A stretch of 23,737 nt of DNA from Pseudomonadota bacterium (GCA_021827445.1 JAKAVW010000010.1:1-23737); one strand, 5' to 3'; counted from the first letter of the stretch, positions 16,887 through 23,735 are shown. Numbers and translations are program-made. The notes: generated from the letters alone by a model not told the origin.

Positions 16887-17804
16887 TCAGTAAGGCCGTT
16901 CGCGTGGTGCGGGCTGATCTTTAAAGCGGCGATGCACCCACCAGTATTGCTCGGGGGCTTTGCGAATGGCGGTTTCCATGCAGGCATTCATGGTGGTGGC
17001 GTCGGCCACGGCATCGCCGCTGGGAAAACTGTCGGGCAGTGGCACAAATTCAATTCTGAACCCTGACCCTTGCGGCAAACGATAGGCAAACATGCCGAAA
17101 ACCGGCACCTGGTCGCGTGCTGCCAGCCGCCCCAGCACGGGAGTTGTGCAAGCGGGGTACGCAAAAAATGGCGCAAACACCCCTTCGCGCGGATCGACAT
17201 TCTGGTCAGTCAGGATACCGATGACTTCTTTTTTCCTGAGGAGGCGACACAAGGGGCGAATGCCTCTTTCCTTGTTGAGCTGACGGGCACCACTGCGTTC
17301 GCGACCGCGCCGCATCAGGGCATCCATGCCTGGGTTCCGCAACGCCCGGTACATGCCGGTAATCGGCCAACGCTGGCCGGTATACAGTACCGCTGCCTCC
17401 CAGGGACCCAGATGCGCGGTAAACAGAATGACCCCGCGACCCAGGGCGAGGGCCTGATCCACAGCCTCCGCCCCCTCGACCTCCCGCACCATTTCCAGCG
17501 CTTTCGGCAAGGGCCGCGCCCAGATTGGCCCCATTTCCAGCGCGGTTCGCCCCAACTCCTGAAAATTGCGCCGTCGCAGTTGCAGACGCTGGGCTGCAGA
17601 CCAGTCGGGAAAGGCAATCTCCAGATTGATGTCCACCACCCGCCGTGTTTTCGGCACTGCTGCCATGGCCAGCAGACCCAACCAGCCCCCACAATAGGAG
17701 CGCCAGGCATCCGGCCATGGCGCTGTCCATCGCAACAACCCTTTTACCGCGAGTGTGCCCAATCGTTGCCCCCGCGTTCCTGCAGTATCCCGCATCTTCG
17801 TCAT
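16887..17804 (-). CDS. lpxL: Lipid A lauroyl-type acyltransferase (LpxL/HtrB family)
   Basis: About 305 residues, the length of E. coli LpxL. The lysophospholipid acyltransferase motif HX4E is present as His131-LGPW-Glu136 (ILFTAHLGPWEAAV), followed by family segments MYRALRNPGMD, GILTDQN, and EQYWWVHRRFK near the C-terminus. These enzymes add a secondary acyl chain from acyl-ACP to lipid A on the inner face of the inner membrane. The LVKGLL-like hydrophobic stretch before PDAWRSYCGGWLGLLAMAA would be the membrane anchor. The start is uncertain: ATG 17804 (MTKMRDTAG) and ATG 17795 both lack a good ribosome binding site, and the frame stays open to 17963 but with non-LpxL sequence. LpxL, LpxM and LpxP cannot be told apart from sequence alone. 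It is divergent from the transglutaminase-like gene. Confidence 0.85.
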   Translation of the reverse strand: MTKMRDTAGTRGQRLGTLAVKGLLRWTAPWPDAWRSYCGGWLGLLAMAAVPKTRRVVDINLEIAFPDWSAAQRLQLRRRNFQELGRTALEMGPIWARPLPKALEMVREVEGAEAVDQALALGRGVILFTAHLGPWEAAVLYTGQRWPITGMYRALRNPGMDALMRRGRERSGARQLNKERGIRPLCRLLRKKEVIGILTDQNVDPREGVFAPFFAYPACTTPVLGRLAARDQVPVFGMFAYRLPQGSGFRIEFVPLPDSFPSGDAVADATTMNACMETAIRKAPEQYWWVHRRFKDQPAPRERPY

Positions 17805-18050
17805 TTTTGGTTCATTCTGGCAACCCGTCTGTGGAGAGCGGTGGGTACGACGCCACCGGTGAAGGTGGCAAGGACCAGTAGTAAGCATAGGCGAAAGCAG
17901 CGCAAAACAAAAGGTTGCAACGGCGCAGCCCCCAGGTTGGATCGCCAGCCGGCAATGCGGCATACTCAGCCGAACGGGTCATCGGCTATCCGGCGAAAAA
18001 CCTGATCCGGTGATCAACGTACATTTAGCCCGCGGAGAGGTGCCCTGGCC

Positions 18051-18914
18051 ATGATTCGTCTGCGACTCTCCCTGGCCTTAAGTTATGAAGTGAATGAACC
18101 GGGCAGCGACTTCATTTTCAACATCCATGCCGCGCATACGAGCCGGCAAACGGTGGTCGATGAGTCGCTGGTGGTCAATCAACAGGTGCCGCTGACCGTG
18201 GCGGCCGATCCGACGACGGGCAACCGTTATCTGCGGCTGAGTGCTGCTACAGGGCCACTGCAAATCTTTTATACGGCGTCTGTTGACCTGACCCATTATA
18301 TGGCTGCGCCAGAACAGATCGCCGAGGTTCCTGTGGCGCGATTGCCAGCGCAGGTATTAGGCTATATTTACCCCAGCCGCTACTGCCAGTCGGACCGCCT
18401 CTATCGGCTGGCGATGCGTGAGTTTGGTCAGCGGCAGCAGGGCTATAGTCGGGTACAGGCGATTCGTGACTGGGTGGCGCAGCGTATTACCTACGCCAAA
18501 AACACCTCGGATTCCAACAGTTCCGCCATCGACACCCTGATCGAGACAGCGGGCGTTTGTCGGGATTTTGCCCATTTGATGATTGCGTTGTGCCGTGCCA
18601 GCAATATTCCTGCCCGCTTTACGACGGGCATCAATTATGGGGTGGATCCCGCCTATGGCCCTCTGGATTTTCATGCTTATGTCGAGGTTTATTTGGCTGG
18701 TGGGTGGTATTTGTTCGACCCTTCGGGAACCGCGATTCCTATGGGGCTGGTACGTTTTGGTACGGGACGCGATGCCGCTGACGTCGCCTTCGCGACGATT
18801 TTTGGAGAGGTGGGCTCTTCCCCGCCAGTGATAAATATTGAGGCCATAGCCGGTGCTGATGGCCTTCTCGTAATGCCGCAACTGGTGCGTTCAGCCCTCT
18901 CGACGGATGGCTAG
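18051..18914 (+). CDS. Transglutaminase-like cysteine peptidase-fold protein
   Basis: 287 residues with a bacterial transglutaminase-like domain. The Cys-His-Asp triad is visible: Cys170 (ETAGVCRDFAHLMIAL), His208 (LDFHAYVEVYL) and Asp223 (WYLFDPSG), preceded by the usual helix RVQAIRDWVAQRITY. Residues 1-105 match the beta-sandwich N-terminal domain often found before this fold (LALSYEVNEPGSDFIFNI...). No signal peptide or membrane helix, so it should act in the cytosol. Family members are proteases, amidases or cross-linkers; the substrate cannot be given. The start at 18051 has GGAGAGG about ten bases upstream. The stop is 19 nt before the serine protease gene, so the two are likely co-transcribed. 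Confidence 0.85.
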   Translation: MIRLRLSLALSYEVNEPGSDFIFNIHAAHTSRQTVVDESLVVNQQVPLTVAADPTTGNRYLRLSAATGPLQIFYTASVDLTHYMAAPEQIAEVPVARLPAQVLGYIYPSRYCQSDRLYRLAMREFGQRQQGYSRVQAIRDWVAQRITYAKNTSDSNSSAIDTLIETAGVCRDFAHLMIALCRASNIPARFTTGINYGVDPAYGPLDFHAYVEVYLAGGWYLFDPSGTAIPMGLVRFGTGRDAADVAFATIFGEVGSSPPVINIEAIAGADGLLVMPQLVRSALSTDG

Positions 18915-18933
18915 ATCCTAGGACCCGACCCCC

Positions 18934-19653
18934 ATGATTGAATCCCTGCTCTTAACCACGGCCCGCGTGTCGACGTTTGATAATGATCGACTGCTTACCC
19001 GCGCCAGTGGTTTCTTTTTCGCCCGCGACAACCGACTATTTTTCGTCACCAGCCGACATGTGGTTACGGACAAACCCAGTAAACACTTCCCGAACCGTAT
19101 TGAGATTGAACTCCATACGGATGCCGAAAATTTAACCTGCGCAACCGTTTTGTCGGTTTATCTCTACCACGATGGCAAAAGCCTCTGGCGCCAGGGTAAA
19201 GATAGTGGGGGGGAGATTGATGTGGCGGTGATTGAGATTGACCGCAGTGACTTACCGGAGTCGGTGGTGATCCAGTGTTTTACACCGGCGCATTTGCAAA
19301 GCTCATTCCAGGAAATTGAAGTAGGCAGCTTATTGCTGGTCGTGGGCTTTCCTCTGGGCTTTCATGACACGCTACACCATCTGCCAGTGGTACGGCAGGC
19401 CGTCATTGCCTCTTCCTTCGGCCTGCGTTTTCAGGGGCAAGGGTATTTCCTCACGGATGCGCGAACGCACCGTGGCAGCAGTGGCGCACCGGTGGTGCTG
19501 CGCTGTACGGAGGGTGATCAGACCCTACCGTGGAAGCTGCTGGGTGTGCATTCCGCGCGTATCGATATGGGGGGGCGGGATATCGAAGTCGATGAATCGC
19601 TGGGCCTCAATTGCGCCTGGTACGCCGACATCCTGCTGACGCTGACGATGTAA
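18934..19653 (+). CDS. Trypsin-fold serine protease without signal peptide
   Basis: 239 residues of the chymotrypsin fold. The triad can be read as His42 (FFVTSRHVVTD), Asp96 (GGEIDVAVIEID) and Ser183 (HRGSSGAPVVL, the GxSG nucleophile motif), in the right order and spacing for S1-type peptidases. There is no signal peptide, no PDZ domain and no membrane anchor, unlike DegP or DegS, so it appears to be a stand-alone cytosolic protease. It also has the oxyanion-side loop LLVVGFPLGFHDT typical of this group. AGGA lies about 12 bases upstream of the ATG. It follows the transglutaminase-like gene and converges with cfa. The substrate is unknown; the pairing suggests the two act in one pathway. 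Confidence 0.82.
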   Translation: MIESLLLTTARVSTFDNDRLLTRASGFFFARDNRLFFVTSRHVVTDKPSKHFPNRIEIELHTDAENLTCATVLSVYLYHDGKSLWRQGKDSGGEIDVAVIEIDRSDLPESVVIQCFTPAHLQSSFQEIEVGSLLLVVGFPLGFHDTLHHLPVVRQAVIASSFGLRFQGQGYFLTDARTHRGSSGAPVVLRCTEGDQTLPWKLLGVHSARIDMGGRDIEVDESLGLNCAWYADILLTLTM

Positions 19654-19667
19654 GTACGTCGCACCCC

Positions 19668-20927
19668 TTACAAATCCCCCCAATCCGGCTCGGCCCGGCG
19701 GAAGCTGTCCTCCTGGTACTGATAGCGCCGTTCCCAGGGGCGCGGAGTTAATGCTTCTTTGGTCTGTTTGATCGCCAGCACCTGATGCAGAGCCGACCAG
19801 TTGCGCCAGAAGGCATAGGCGCAGCCCGCCATGTAGATGGCCCAGATGCGATAGCGCTTGTCCCCGATCATGGCGACGGCTTCTGCTTTGCGTGCTTCCA
19901 GGCGTTGCACCCAATGGATGAGGGTCTGGGCGTAGTGGGGGCGCAGGTTTTCTACATCCAGAACTTCCAGATCCTGCCCCGCCATTTCCCGTACCAGGCG
20001 CCACAAATGAGGGATCTCGCCGTCGGGGAAAACGTATTTATCCATGAAATCGCTGCCGGAATGATGGCCGTCTTCGTCATCCTGCTGGCCGGCGGTGATG
20101 CCATGATTCATCACCCAGCCACCTTCCCTGAGCACCCGGTTGATCACCTGGAAATACGCGCCCAGCTTAGCGCGACCGACGTGCTCGAACATGCCCACGG
20201 AAGCGATCTTGTCGAAAAAGTCACGCTCTGGAATATCGCGGTAATCCTGCAGGCGAATTTCTACGCGGTCGGCCAAGCCCTCGCGTTTCATGCGTTCATT
20301 GGCGTAGGCAAACTGCTGCTCGCTCAGGGTGACCCCCACGCCCTGGATCCCGTAATGTGTTGCGGCCCAGGTCAGCAGACCACCCCAACCGCAGCCGATA
20401 TCGAGCAGTTTTTCGCCGGGCTGCAAATGGAGTTTGCGGCAGATGTGATCCAGCTTCTGCTCCTGCGCGGTATCGATGTCTTCCTTGCCGGTTTTAAAGT
20501 AGCCGCAGGAGTAGACCATGTTGCGATCGAGCCAGAGCTTGTAAAAGTCATTGGAAACATCGTAGTGGTAGTGGATGGCCTCGGCATCACGGGATTTGCT
20601 GTGGGCGGCGTGATACTTACGAAAAATGCCCCCCCTGGGCTTTTTGGCGGGGAAGGCATCACTCAGCCCCTCTGCCACCGCGAGAATATCCTGATAGCGA
20701 CCATCAAGGCCGATGGTGCCTTCCACATACCCTTCGCCGAGCACATCCAGGGCGCTGCCCATGAGCAGGCGCGAGATGACCTTGGCAGAACGCAGATGCA
20801 TGGTGACGAGGGGCTGCTCGTCGAAGGCATATTCATGACTATCCCAGAAAATAATGCGTAGCGGCAGCGGCTTTCCGTTGAGGCCCTTTTTGACGTGGTC
20901 CAAAAAGTTGGTGCGTAGATCCTTCAC
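19668..20927 (-). CDS. cfa: Cyclopropane-fatty-acyl-phospholipid synthase
   Basis: 419 residues (E. coli Cfa 382). It transfers a methylene group from S-adenosylmethionine to unsaturated acyl chains of membrane phospholipids, a common response to acid, which fits an acidophile. SAM motif I is LDIGCGWGG (175-183); the family segments HYDVSNDFYKLWLD and MVYSCGYF are intact, with Cys141, Glu248 (GMFEHVG) and His275 (MNHGITAG) corresponding to the bicarbonate-site residues known in E. coli. The N-terminal lipid-binding domain is present. I chose GTG 20927 because AAGGAG lies seven bases upstream; the longer frame to 20975 begins only with a TTG and has no ribosome binding site. The C-terminus extends about 40 residues past the common core (TPRPWERRYQYQEDSF...). 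It is monocistronic between convergent and intergenic regions. Confidence 0.92.
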   Translation of the reverse strand: MKDLRTNFLDHVKKGLNGKPLPLRIIFWDSHEYAFDEQPLVTMHLRSAKVISRLLMGSALDVLGEGYVEGTIGLDGRYQDILAVAEGLSDAFPAKKPRGGIFRKYHAAHSKSRDAEAIHYHYDVSNDFYKLWLDRNMVYSCGYFKTGKEDIDTAQEQKLDHICRKLHLQPGEKLLDIGCGWGGLLTWAATHYGIQGVGVTLSEQQFAYANERMKREGLADRVEIRLQDYRDIPERDFFDKIASVGMFEHVGRAKLGAYFQVINRVLREGGWVMNHGITAGQQDDEDGHHSGSDFMDKYVFPDGEIPHLWRLVREMAGQDLEVLDVENLRPHYAQTLIHWVQRLEARKAEAVAMIGDKRYRIWAIYMAGCAYAFWRNWSALHQVLAIKQTKEALTPRPWERRYQYQEDSFRRAEPDWGDL

Positions 20928-21001
20928 GTTAAGACTCCTTGGTTTCTGAAAATGAATGGCGGAAATGCCTGGCAATAAATGCAGACACCTGCCCTAAGTC
21001 G

Positions 21002-21007
21002 AGTATA
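21002..21007 (-). promoter_or_regulatory. Candidate -10 box of the cfa promoter (extended, sigmaS-like)
   Basis: On the minus strand the sequence is TTCTATACTCGAC, with TATACT as the -10 and C before it, as preferred by stationary-phase sigma factor RpoS in E. coli, where one cfa promoter is RpoS dependent. The best -35-like hexamers, TTGAAT and TTTGAA, sit only 14-15 bp upstream, too close for a normal sigma70 promoter. The predicted leader is about 65 nt. Confidence 0.35.
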
Positions 21008-21042
21008 GAACACCCCTGGTCATTCAAACTCCCGTCAACTTC

Positions 21043-21077
21043 GGTGACAGCGGTGATGGGACAACCCCGCTGTCACC
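21043..21077. terminator. Strong 11-bp hairpin after the right-hand minus-strand unit
   Basis: GGTGACAGCGG (21043-21053) and CCGCTGTCACC (21067-21077) are perfect reverse complements with a 13-nt loop. It begins 23 nt past the last minus-strand stop (21100). There is no U-run on either strand, so it is a weak case for an intrinsic terminator; a 3'-end stabilising hairpin or a dispersed palindromic repeat are other possibilities. Confidence 0.5.
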
Positions 21078-21099
21078 ACCAATCTGCCACCACCGCCCA

Positions 21100-21279
21100 T
21101 CAGCGCCCTGTCCCACCGACCATAATCAATACCAGCACCATGGCCAGCAGAATGTACGCGGCATAGGTGTTTACCCGGCCCTTGTGCATGCGGGCGAGGC
21201 GGTTCGCCACCGTAAACGCCGCGCCGATCATCGGTTTCAGTACCAGCCGGTCACTGATGTTGGTTGCGGCACGCCCATG
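21100..21279 (-). pseudogene. C-terminal remnant of a NuoL/HyfF-like subunit
   Basis: About 59 codons without a usable start. The residues ISDRLVLKPMIGAAF, RLARMHKGRVNTYAAY and ILLAMVLVLIMV match the C-terminal amphipathic segment plus last membrane helix of NuoL/HyfB/HyfF-type antiporter-like subunits. The same layout (NLSDRIGLTL, NGSLNAYLAY, IGILLIVILG) is seen in the intact C-terminus at 23589-23735, so the two are paralogous. The rest of the gene is missing; upstream the frame is closed by a TAA within the HyfC-like piece. I call it a deletion remnant. Confidence 0.6.
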
Positions 21280-21293
21280 AGCGCACTGCCGGA

Positions 21294-21452
21294 GATCCGG
21301 AAGAGCCGCAGTTTAGCGAGGGTGGTTTCGATGAGGGCGAGGACCATCACAAAAACCAGCAGTTTGAGGAGTACCAGACCCACTGCCGCGAGAATGGCCG
21401 TCCACTGTGTGTGTTGCGCAAGGCCCCACGGCGTCACCAGCACATTTCCAGC
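21294..21452 (-). pseudogene. C-terminal fragment of a HyfC/NuoH-like subunit
   Basis: A piece of about 53 codons, in a frame different from both neighbours. NVLVTPWGLAQ, a hydrophobic stretch (LAAVGLVLLKLLVFVMVLALIE) and TTLAKLRLFRI match the C-terminal part of HyfC/HycD/NuoH-like membrane subunits, which typically read FFPWGIA ... LALIES..AKLRLFR. Homology stops at LRLFRI, where the final membrane helix should begin; the frame then runs on for 18 meaningless codons to a stop at 21237. At the other end it joins the VIT-like gene. There is no start codon of its own before the homology. Confidence 0.6.
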
Positions 21453-21900
21453 GTGCGCCTTGTACCCAGTAACCGAGCACCAGACCCACCGCCATCAGGG
21501 TGAGATTGGCAGCAAAAAGTGGCAGATAAATCCACCTCGGAAAGATTACGGCCAGCGTCAGCGGTATCGCCGCCCCGCCGAAACTGCTGGCGGTAGCAAG
21601 GCTCGCCATAAACCAGGAGTTACGCAAGGTTTGCAGGCCCAGGTCGCTTTTTTGCAGCGCATGGGCAGAAGCCATATTCAGTTGCTTCGCCATGCGTACC
21701 AGATCACTACGCAGCCCGGCGTATTCCGCTACCCATAGGGGTAGGAAGCCCGATGCAGAGGTGATAATGCCAATACGAAAGGCCTGCCAGACGTCGATGC
21801 CGCCCGTCATCATCTTTTGACTGGCGAGTACGAGCGCCGTGCAGGTTCCGTCGGCAAGACCGAGCACTATGGGAAATATCTCCCGGCGCGATATTTTCAT
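21313..21900 (-). CDS. VIT1/CCC1-like metal transporter, C-terminally disrupted
   Basis: The first 150 residues resemble VIT1/CCC1 iron/manganese transporters: REIFPIVLGLADGTCTALVLAS (family pattern R-x-x-V-L-G-L-x-D-G), a helix with SASGFLPLWVAEYAGLRSDL, and two later helices (FGGAAIPLTLAVIF, LFAANLTLMAVGLVLGYWV). At about residue 151 (nt 21450) the sequence turns into a non-membrane, Cys/Gly/Pro-rich tail with no resemblance to the family, because the DNA there encodes a HyfC-like fragment in another frame. The last membrane helix is therefore lost. The product may be non-functional, or a shortened protein with a 45-residue foreign tail. The start ATG overlaps the DUF211 stop (ATGA), so it was translated as part of this operon. 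The family call is by motif and moderate. Confidence 0.55.
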   Translation of the reverse strand: MKISRREIFPIVLGLADGTCTALVLASQKMMTGGIDVWQAFRIGIITSASGFLPLWVAEYAGLRSDLVRMAKQLNMASAHALQKSDLGLQTLRNSWFMASLATASSFGGAAIPLTLAVIFPRWIYLPLFAANLTLMAVGLVLGYWVQGARWKCAGDAVGPCATHTVDGHSRGSGSGTPQTAGFCDGPRPHRNHPR

Positions 21901-22184
21901 TTGCTGGCCCGTCGCCGGTAATCGACCATGCGATCACCGACGACAATTTCCTCGACACCATGCACGGCAGCACCACTTTTTTCGATGGCCGCAAGCAGAC
22001 CGGCGTAATCGATATTGTCACCTTCCACATTGATCAGTGTGCCGACCGTTTCCTGATCGACTTCTTCCACCGAAATATTAAAACCCTCCACACCGCTGAC
22101 TTTTTCGATAGCGGCGGCAATATCGAACAGACTGGGCTGAGCAAAAGCCTTATCGACATCCAGTACGAGCCTTCTGATACGCAT
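21897..22184 (-). CDS. DUF211 family protein
   Basis: A 95-residue protein, MRIRRLVLDVDKAFAQPSL... followed by IAAAIEKVSGVEGFNISVEEVDQET and GTLINVEGDNIDYAGLLAAIEKSGAAVHGVEEIVVG, the whole of the DUF211 family, a ferredoxin-like beta-alpha-beta fold of unknown function best known from archaea and some bacteria. No Cys or other obvious metal site. I chose ATG 22184 with GGGAGC ten bases upstream; the frame goes on to 22247 without a ribosome binding site. It overlaps the VIT-like start by 4 nt, which suggests a regulatory or accessory role for that transporter. Small ferredoxin-fold proteins next to transporters often act as sensors, but this is inference only. Confidence 0.8.
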   Translation of the reverse strand: MRIRRLVLDVDKAFAQPSLFDIAAAIEKVSGVEGFNISVEEVDQETVGTLINVEGDNIDYAGLLAAIEKSGAAVHGVEEIVVGDRMVDYRRRASK

Positions 22185-22207
22185 TTTATAAAGTGCTCCC
22201 TGTGATT

Positions 22208-22477
22208 CTAATGTAGCCGTCCCATGCGGACAGCACGTACTACCCACTCAATATCTTCGACAATATTTTCAGGTTCACAAGGTGTCCGATAATGACCAAT
22301 CAACAGGCAGGGTCCAGCAAAGCCTGGGCCGGACAGTACGGAATCCTTCAAAGGCACAACATGGGCTGATCCGTTGTGGCATATCCACAGCGCTACGCCG
22401 ATACGCGGGTATTCACTGGCTTTACGGACGACGCGCTCTGCCAGTGCATCCACTGACTGTTTAAGTCGAATGGCCAT
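22208..22477 (-). CDS. 89-aa protein of unknown function
   Basis: Starts MAIRLKQSVDALAERVVRKA with GGGAGC eight bases upstream, overlapping the HEAT-protein gene by 17 nt. The frame extends to 22540, but the added residues lie inside the upstream gene and lack a ribosome binding site. The protein is soluble, with an amphipathic N-terminal helix, a beta-rich centre (RIGVALWICHNGSAHVVPLKD), two Cys and a closing VEDIEWVVRAVRMGRLH helix. I recognise no family. It is embedded in the crcB-DUF190-HEAT-DUF211 run and so is probably co-expressed with them. Confidence 0.6.
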   Translation of the reverse strand: MAIRLKQSVDALAERVVRKASEYPRIGVALWICHNGSAHVVPLKDSVLSGPGFAGPCLLIGHYRTPCEPENIVEDIEWVVRAVRMGRLH

Positions 22478-22871
22478 AGTGATCTGCTCCCTTCTTTGCC
22501 AGCAGTTCTCCTGCAGCAACGCGTATTGCATGGGCTTCATGTTGCTGTAATTGCCGTAAGGCAGCGGTTTTCTCGGCGCCGTCCGGCAGTTTGGCTATGG
22601 CCTCGACAACGGCCATTCCCTGCACCACATCAATAGGCCAGTTCATGGCGCATTCCGCCAGCGGCCCTGCCGCACCGGCACGTCTGTGATTCTGCAAGCT
22701 GAGAATGGCCCCCATTCGCACCTCGGAATGGGGATTTTTCAGCGCCCAAATCAACCGGTCGTAGTACGGTATGTGGCGTTCCCAGCTCTCAACATCTTGC
22801 CCGCAGGTCGGGCAGATGATCGAGCCGATGGGTATTTCCGCATAACAGAGCGGGCAGTAATGATGGTTCAT
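22461..22871 (-). CDS. Zinc-ribbon plus HEAT-repeat protein
   Basis: 136 residues. The N-terminus has a zinc ribbon, CPLC (residues 5-8) and CPTC (20-23), as in MNHHYCPLC and IICPTCGQDV. The rest is two to three HEAT-like helical hairpins (LIWALKNPHSEVRMGAILSLQNH, VVQGMAVVEAIAKL, HEAHAIRVAAGELLAKKG). Such proteins serve as protein-protein scaffolds, often in partner regulation of membrane complexes; no catalytic residues are seen. The ATG at 22871 overlaps the DUF190 stop (ATGA), so I prefer it to the ATG at 22883 inside DUF190. The partner is unknown; the neighbouring DUF190 and membrane proteins are candidates. Confidence 0.75.
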   Translation of the reverse strand: MNHHYCPLCYAEIPIGSIICPTCGQDVESWERHIPYYDRLIWALKNPHSEVRMGAILSLQNHRRAGAAGPLAECAMNWPIDVVQGMAVVEAIAKLPDGAEKTAALRQLQQHEAHAIRVAAGELLAKKGADHYGHST

Positions 22872-23185
22872 TCGCAACCGCAATCGGCTTCCCAGCGCAG
22901 AATATGGCCCGGTGGCACCATTTCCCGCAGGTGCGGCATCACGATGTCCACCGTCTCTGGTTCATCAAAAAATTCCAGCACCAGCGGCAGATGGACGTTG
23001 AAATGCATAATGTCATCAGCATAAACCTCGCCTTTGTTACCAAAACCCGCGATACCGCGAAAGGCGGTAACACCATGCACCTTGTACTGATCGTGGAGCA
23101 TGCGGAAAATATCTTGCATAAGATTATGCCCTTCATGTTTATCGCCTTCTTTAATGTAAATACGTACTACAGATACGGTTGTCAT
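22868..23185 (-). CDS. DUF190 family protein
   Basis: 105 residues, MTTVSVVRIYIKEGDKHEGHNLMQDIFRMLHDQ, then KVHGVTAFRGIAGFGNKGEVYADDIMHFNVHLPLVLEFFDEPE and VDIVMPHLREMVPPGHILRWEADC: the complete DUF190 family, whose fold resembles PII signal proteins and trimerises. DUF190 genes commonly sit next to crcB, as here (crcB ends 10 nt upstream), and are assumed to sense or regulate; the ligand is unknown. GAGAGGTGA lies just before the ATG. Two Cys close the chain (DCGCE), which is a possible metal-binding end. Confidence 0.88.
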   Translation of the reverse strand: MTTVSVVRIYIKEGDKHEGHNLMQDIFRMLHDQYKVHGVTAFRGIAGFGNKGEVYADDIMHFNVHLPLVLEFFDEPETVDIVMPHLREMVPPGHILRWEADCGCE

Positions 23186-23195
23186 GACTCACCTC

Positions 23196-23573
23196 TCAAA
23201 TACTGCGCGAAATCCATGCCCCGGCAAATGTCGCACCCAGACATAAAACCATTGTCGAAAATACATAGATCAGGCCCTTAGCCGGCTCGCCATTTTCAAA
23301 AAGTACCAGTGTTTCCACAGAAAAAGTTGAAAAAGTGGTGTAGGTACCTAATCCGCCAGTAAGTATGCCTGTGCGTAATTCTGGACTCACAGAGATACGA
23401 TCCAAGGTCTCAAAAAACAGAAACCCCATGAGAAAACAACCCATCACATTGATACTCAGAATCGCCCATGGAAAACCACGGCCAAACACGGTCTGCACCA
23501 GCAAATTTTGACCATAGCGTGCCCAGACGCCAATCAGGGCAAAAAAAGTAACATATCCGAATGTTGCGAACAT
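23196..23573 (-). CDS. crcB: Fluoride exporter CrcB/FluC
   Basis: 125 residues with four membrane helices, the size of Fluc-type fluoride channels, which work as antiparallel dual-topology dimers in the inner membrane and expel F-. The signature loop GGLGTYTTFSTFSVE is intact, and so are ARYG and SINVMGCFLMGFLF, where the conserved Asn lies. In acid, fluoride enters as HF, so export matters to acidophiles. AAGGAG lies five bases upstream of ATG 23573; an ATG at 23576 is the immediate alternative but is only two bases from it. The gene follows the NuoL/HyfB-like stop by 15 nt, so it shares that transcript. I see no crcB riboswitch within the window. Confidence 0.92.
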   Translation of the reverse strand: MFATFGYVTFFALIGVWARYGQNLLVQTVFGRGFPWAILSINVMGCFLMGFLFFETLDRISVSPELRTGILTGGLGTYTTFSTFSVETLVLFENGEPAKGLIYVFSTMVLCLGATFAGAWISRSI

Positions 23574-23588
23574 CATTACTCCTTCCTA

Positions 23589-23735
23589 TTACAAATAAAA
23601 GACGCTGCCCAGAATGACGATCAACAGTATCCCGATATAAGCGAGATAGGCGTTGAGTGAGCCATTTTGCAAGGTCAGACCAATCCGGTCGCTGAGATTC
23701 TGCACCAGGCGTACTGCCGGGCGAAACAACCAGGG
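23589..23735 (-). CDS. NuoL/HyfB-like antiporter subunit, C-terminus only
   Basis: Only the last 48 residues are in the window: PWLFRPAVRLVQNLSDRIGL, then QNGSLNAYLAYIGILLIVILGSVFYL, one membrane helix preceded by an amphipathic segment. This is the typical C-terminus of NuoL/HyfB/HyfF/MrpA-type proton-conducting membrane subunits, and it matches the remnant at 21100-21279 in layout. The parent could belong to a hydrogenase-4-like complex, complex I, or a DabB-type inorganic carbon pump; the window does not show which. The stop, TAA, is 15 nt before crcB and the ribosome binding site of crcB overlaps the bases right after it. Confidence 0.6.
   Translation of the reverse strand, partial: PWLFRPAVRLVQNLSDRIGLTLQNGSLNAYLAYIGILLIVILGSVFYL

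Noticed and set aside
16703..16987. Minus-strand frame of 94 codons between lpxL and hvfA
   Set aside because: It overlaps the lpxL C-terminus and the hvfA promoter, starts without a ribosome binding site and has no meaningful composition.
18690..18710. E. coli Chi-like octamer GCTGGTGG near the transglutaminase-like gene
   Set aside because: One 8-mer is expected by chance in a window this size, and the Chi sequence of this RecBCD is unknown.
19785..20861. Plus-strand open frame (358 codons) antisense to cfa
   Set aside because: cfa on the minus strand has all catalytic motifs; the antisense product has no family resemblance.
21280..21460. Simple sequencing frameshift in one long transporter gene
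   Set aside because: The sequence after the joint belongs to other protein families (HyfC-like, then NuoL/HyfF-like), so restoring the frame would not give one sensible protein.
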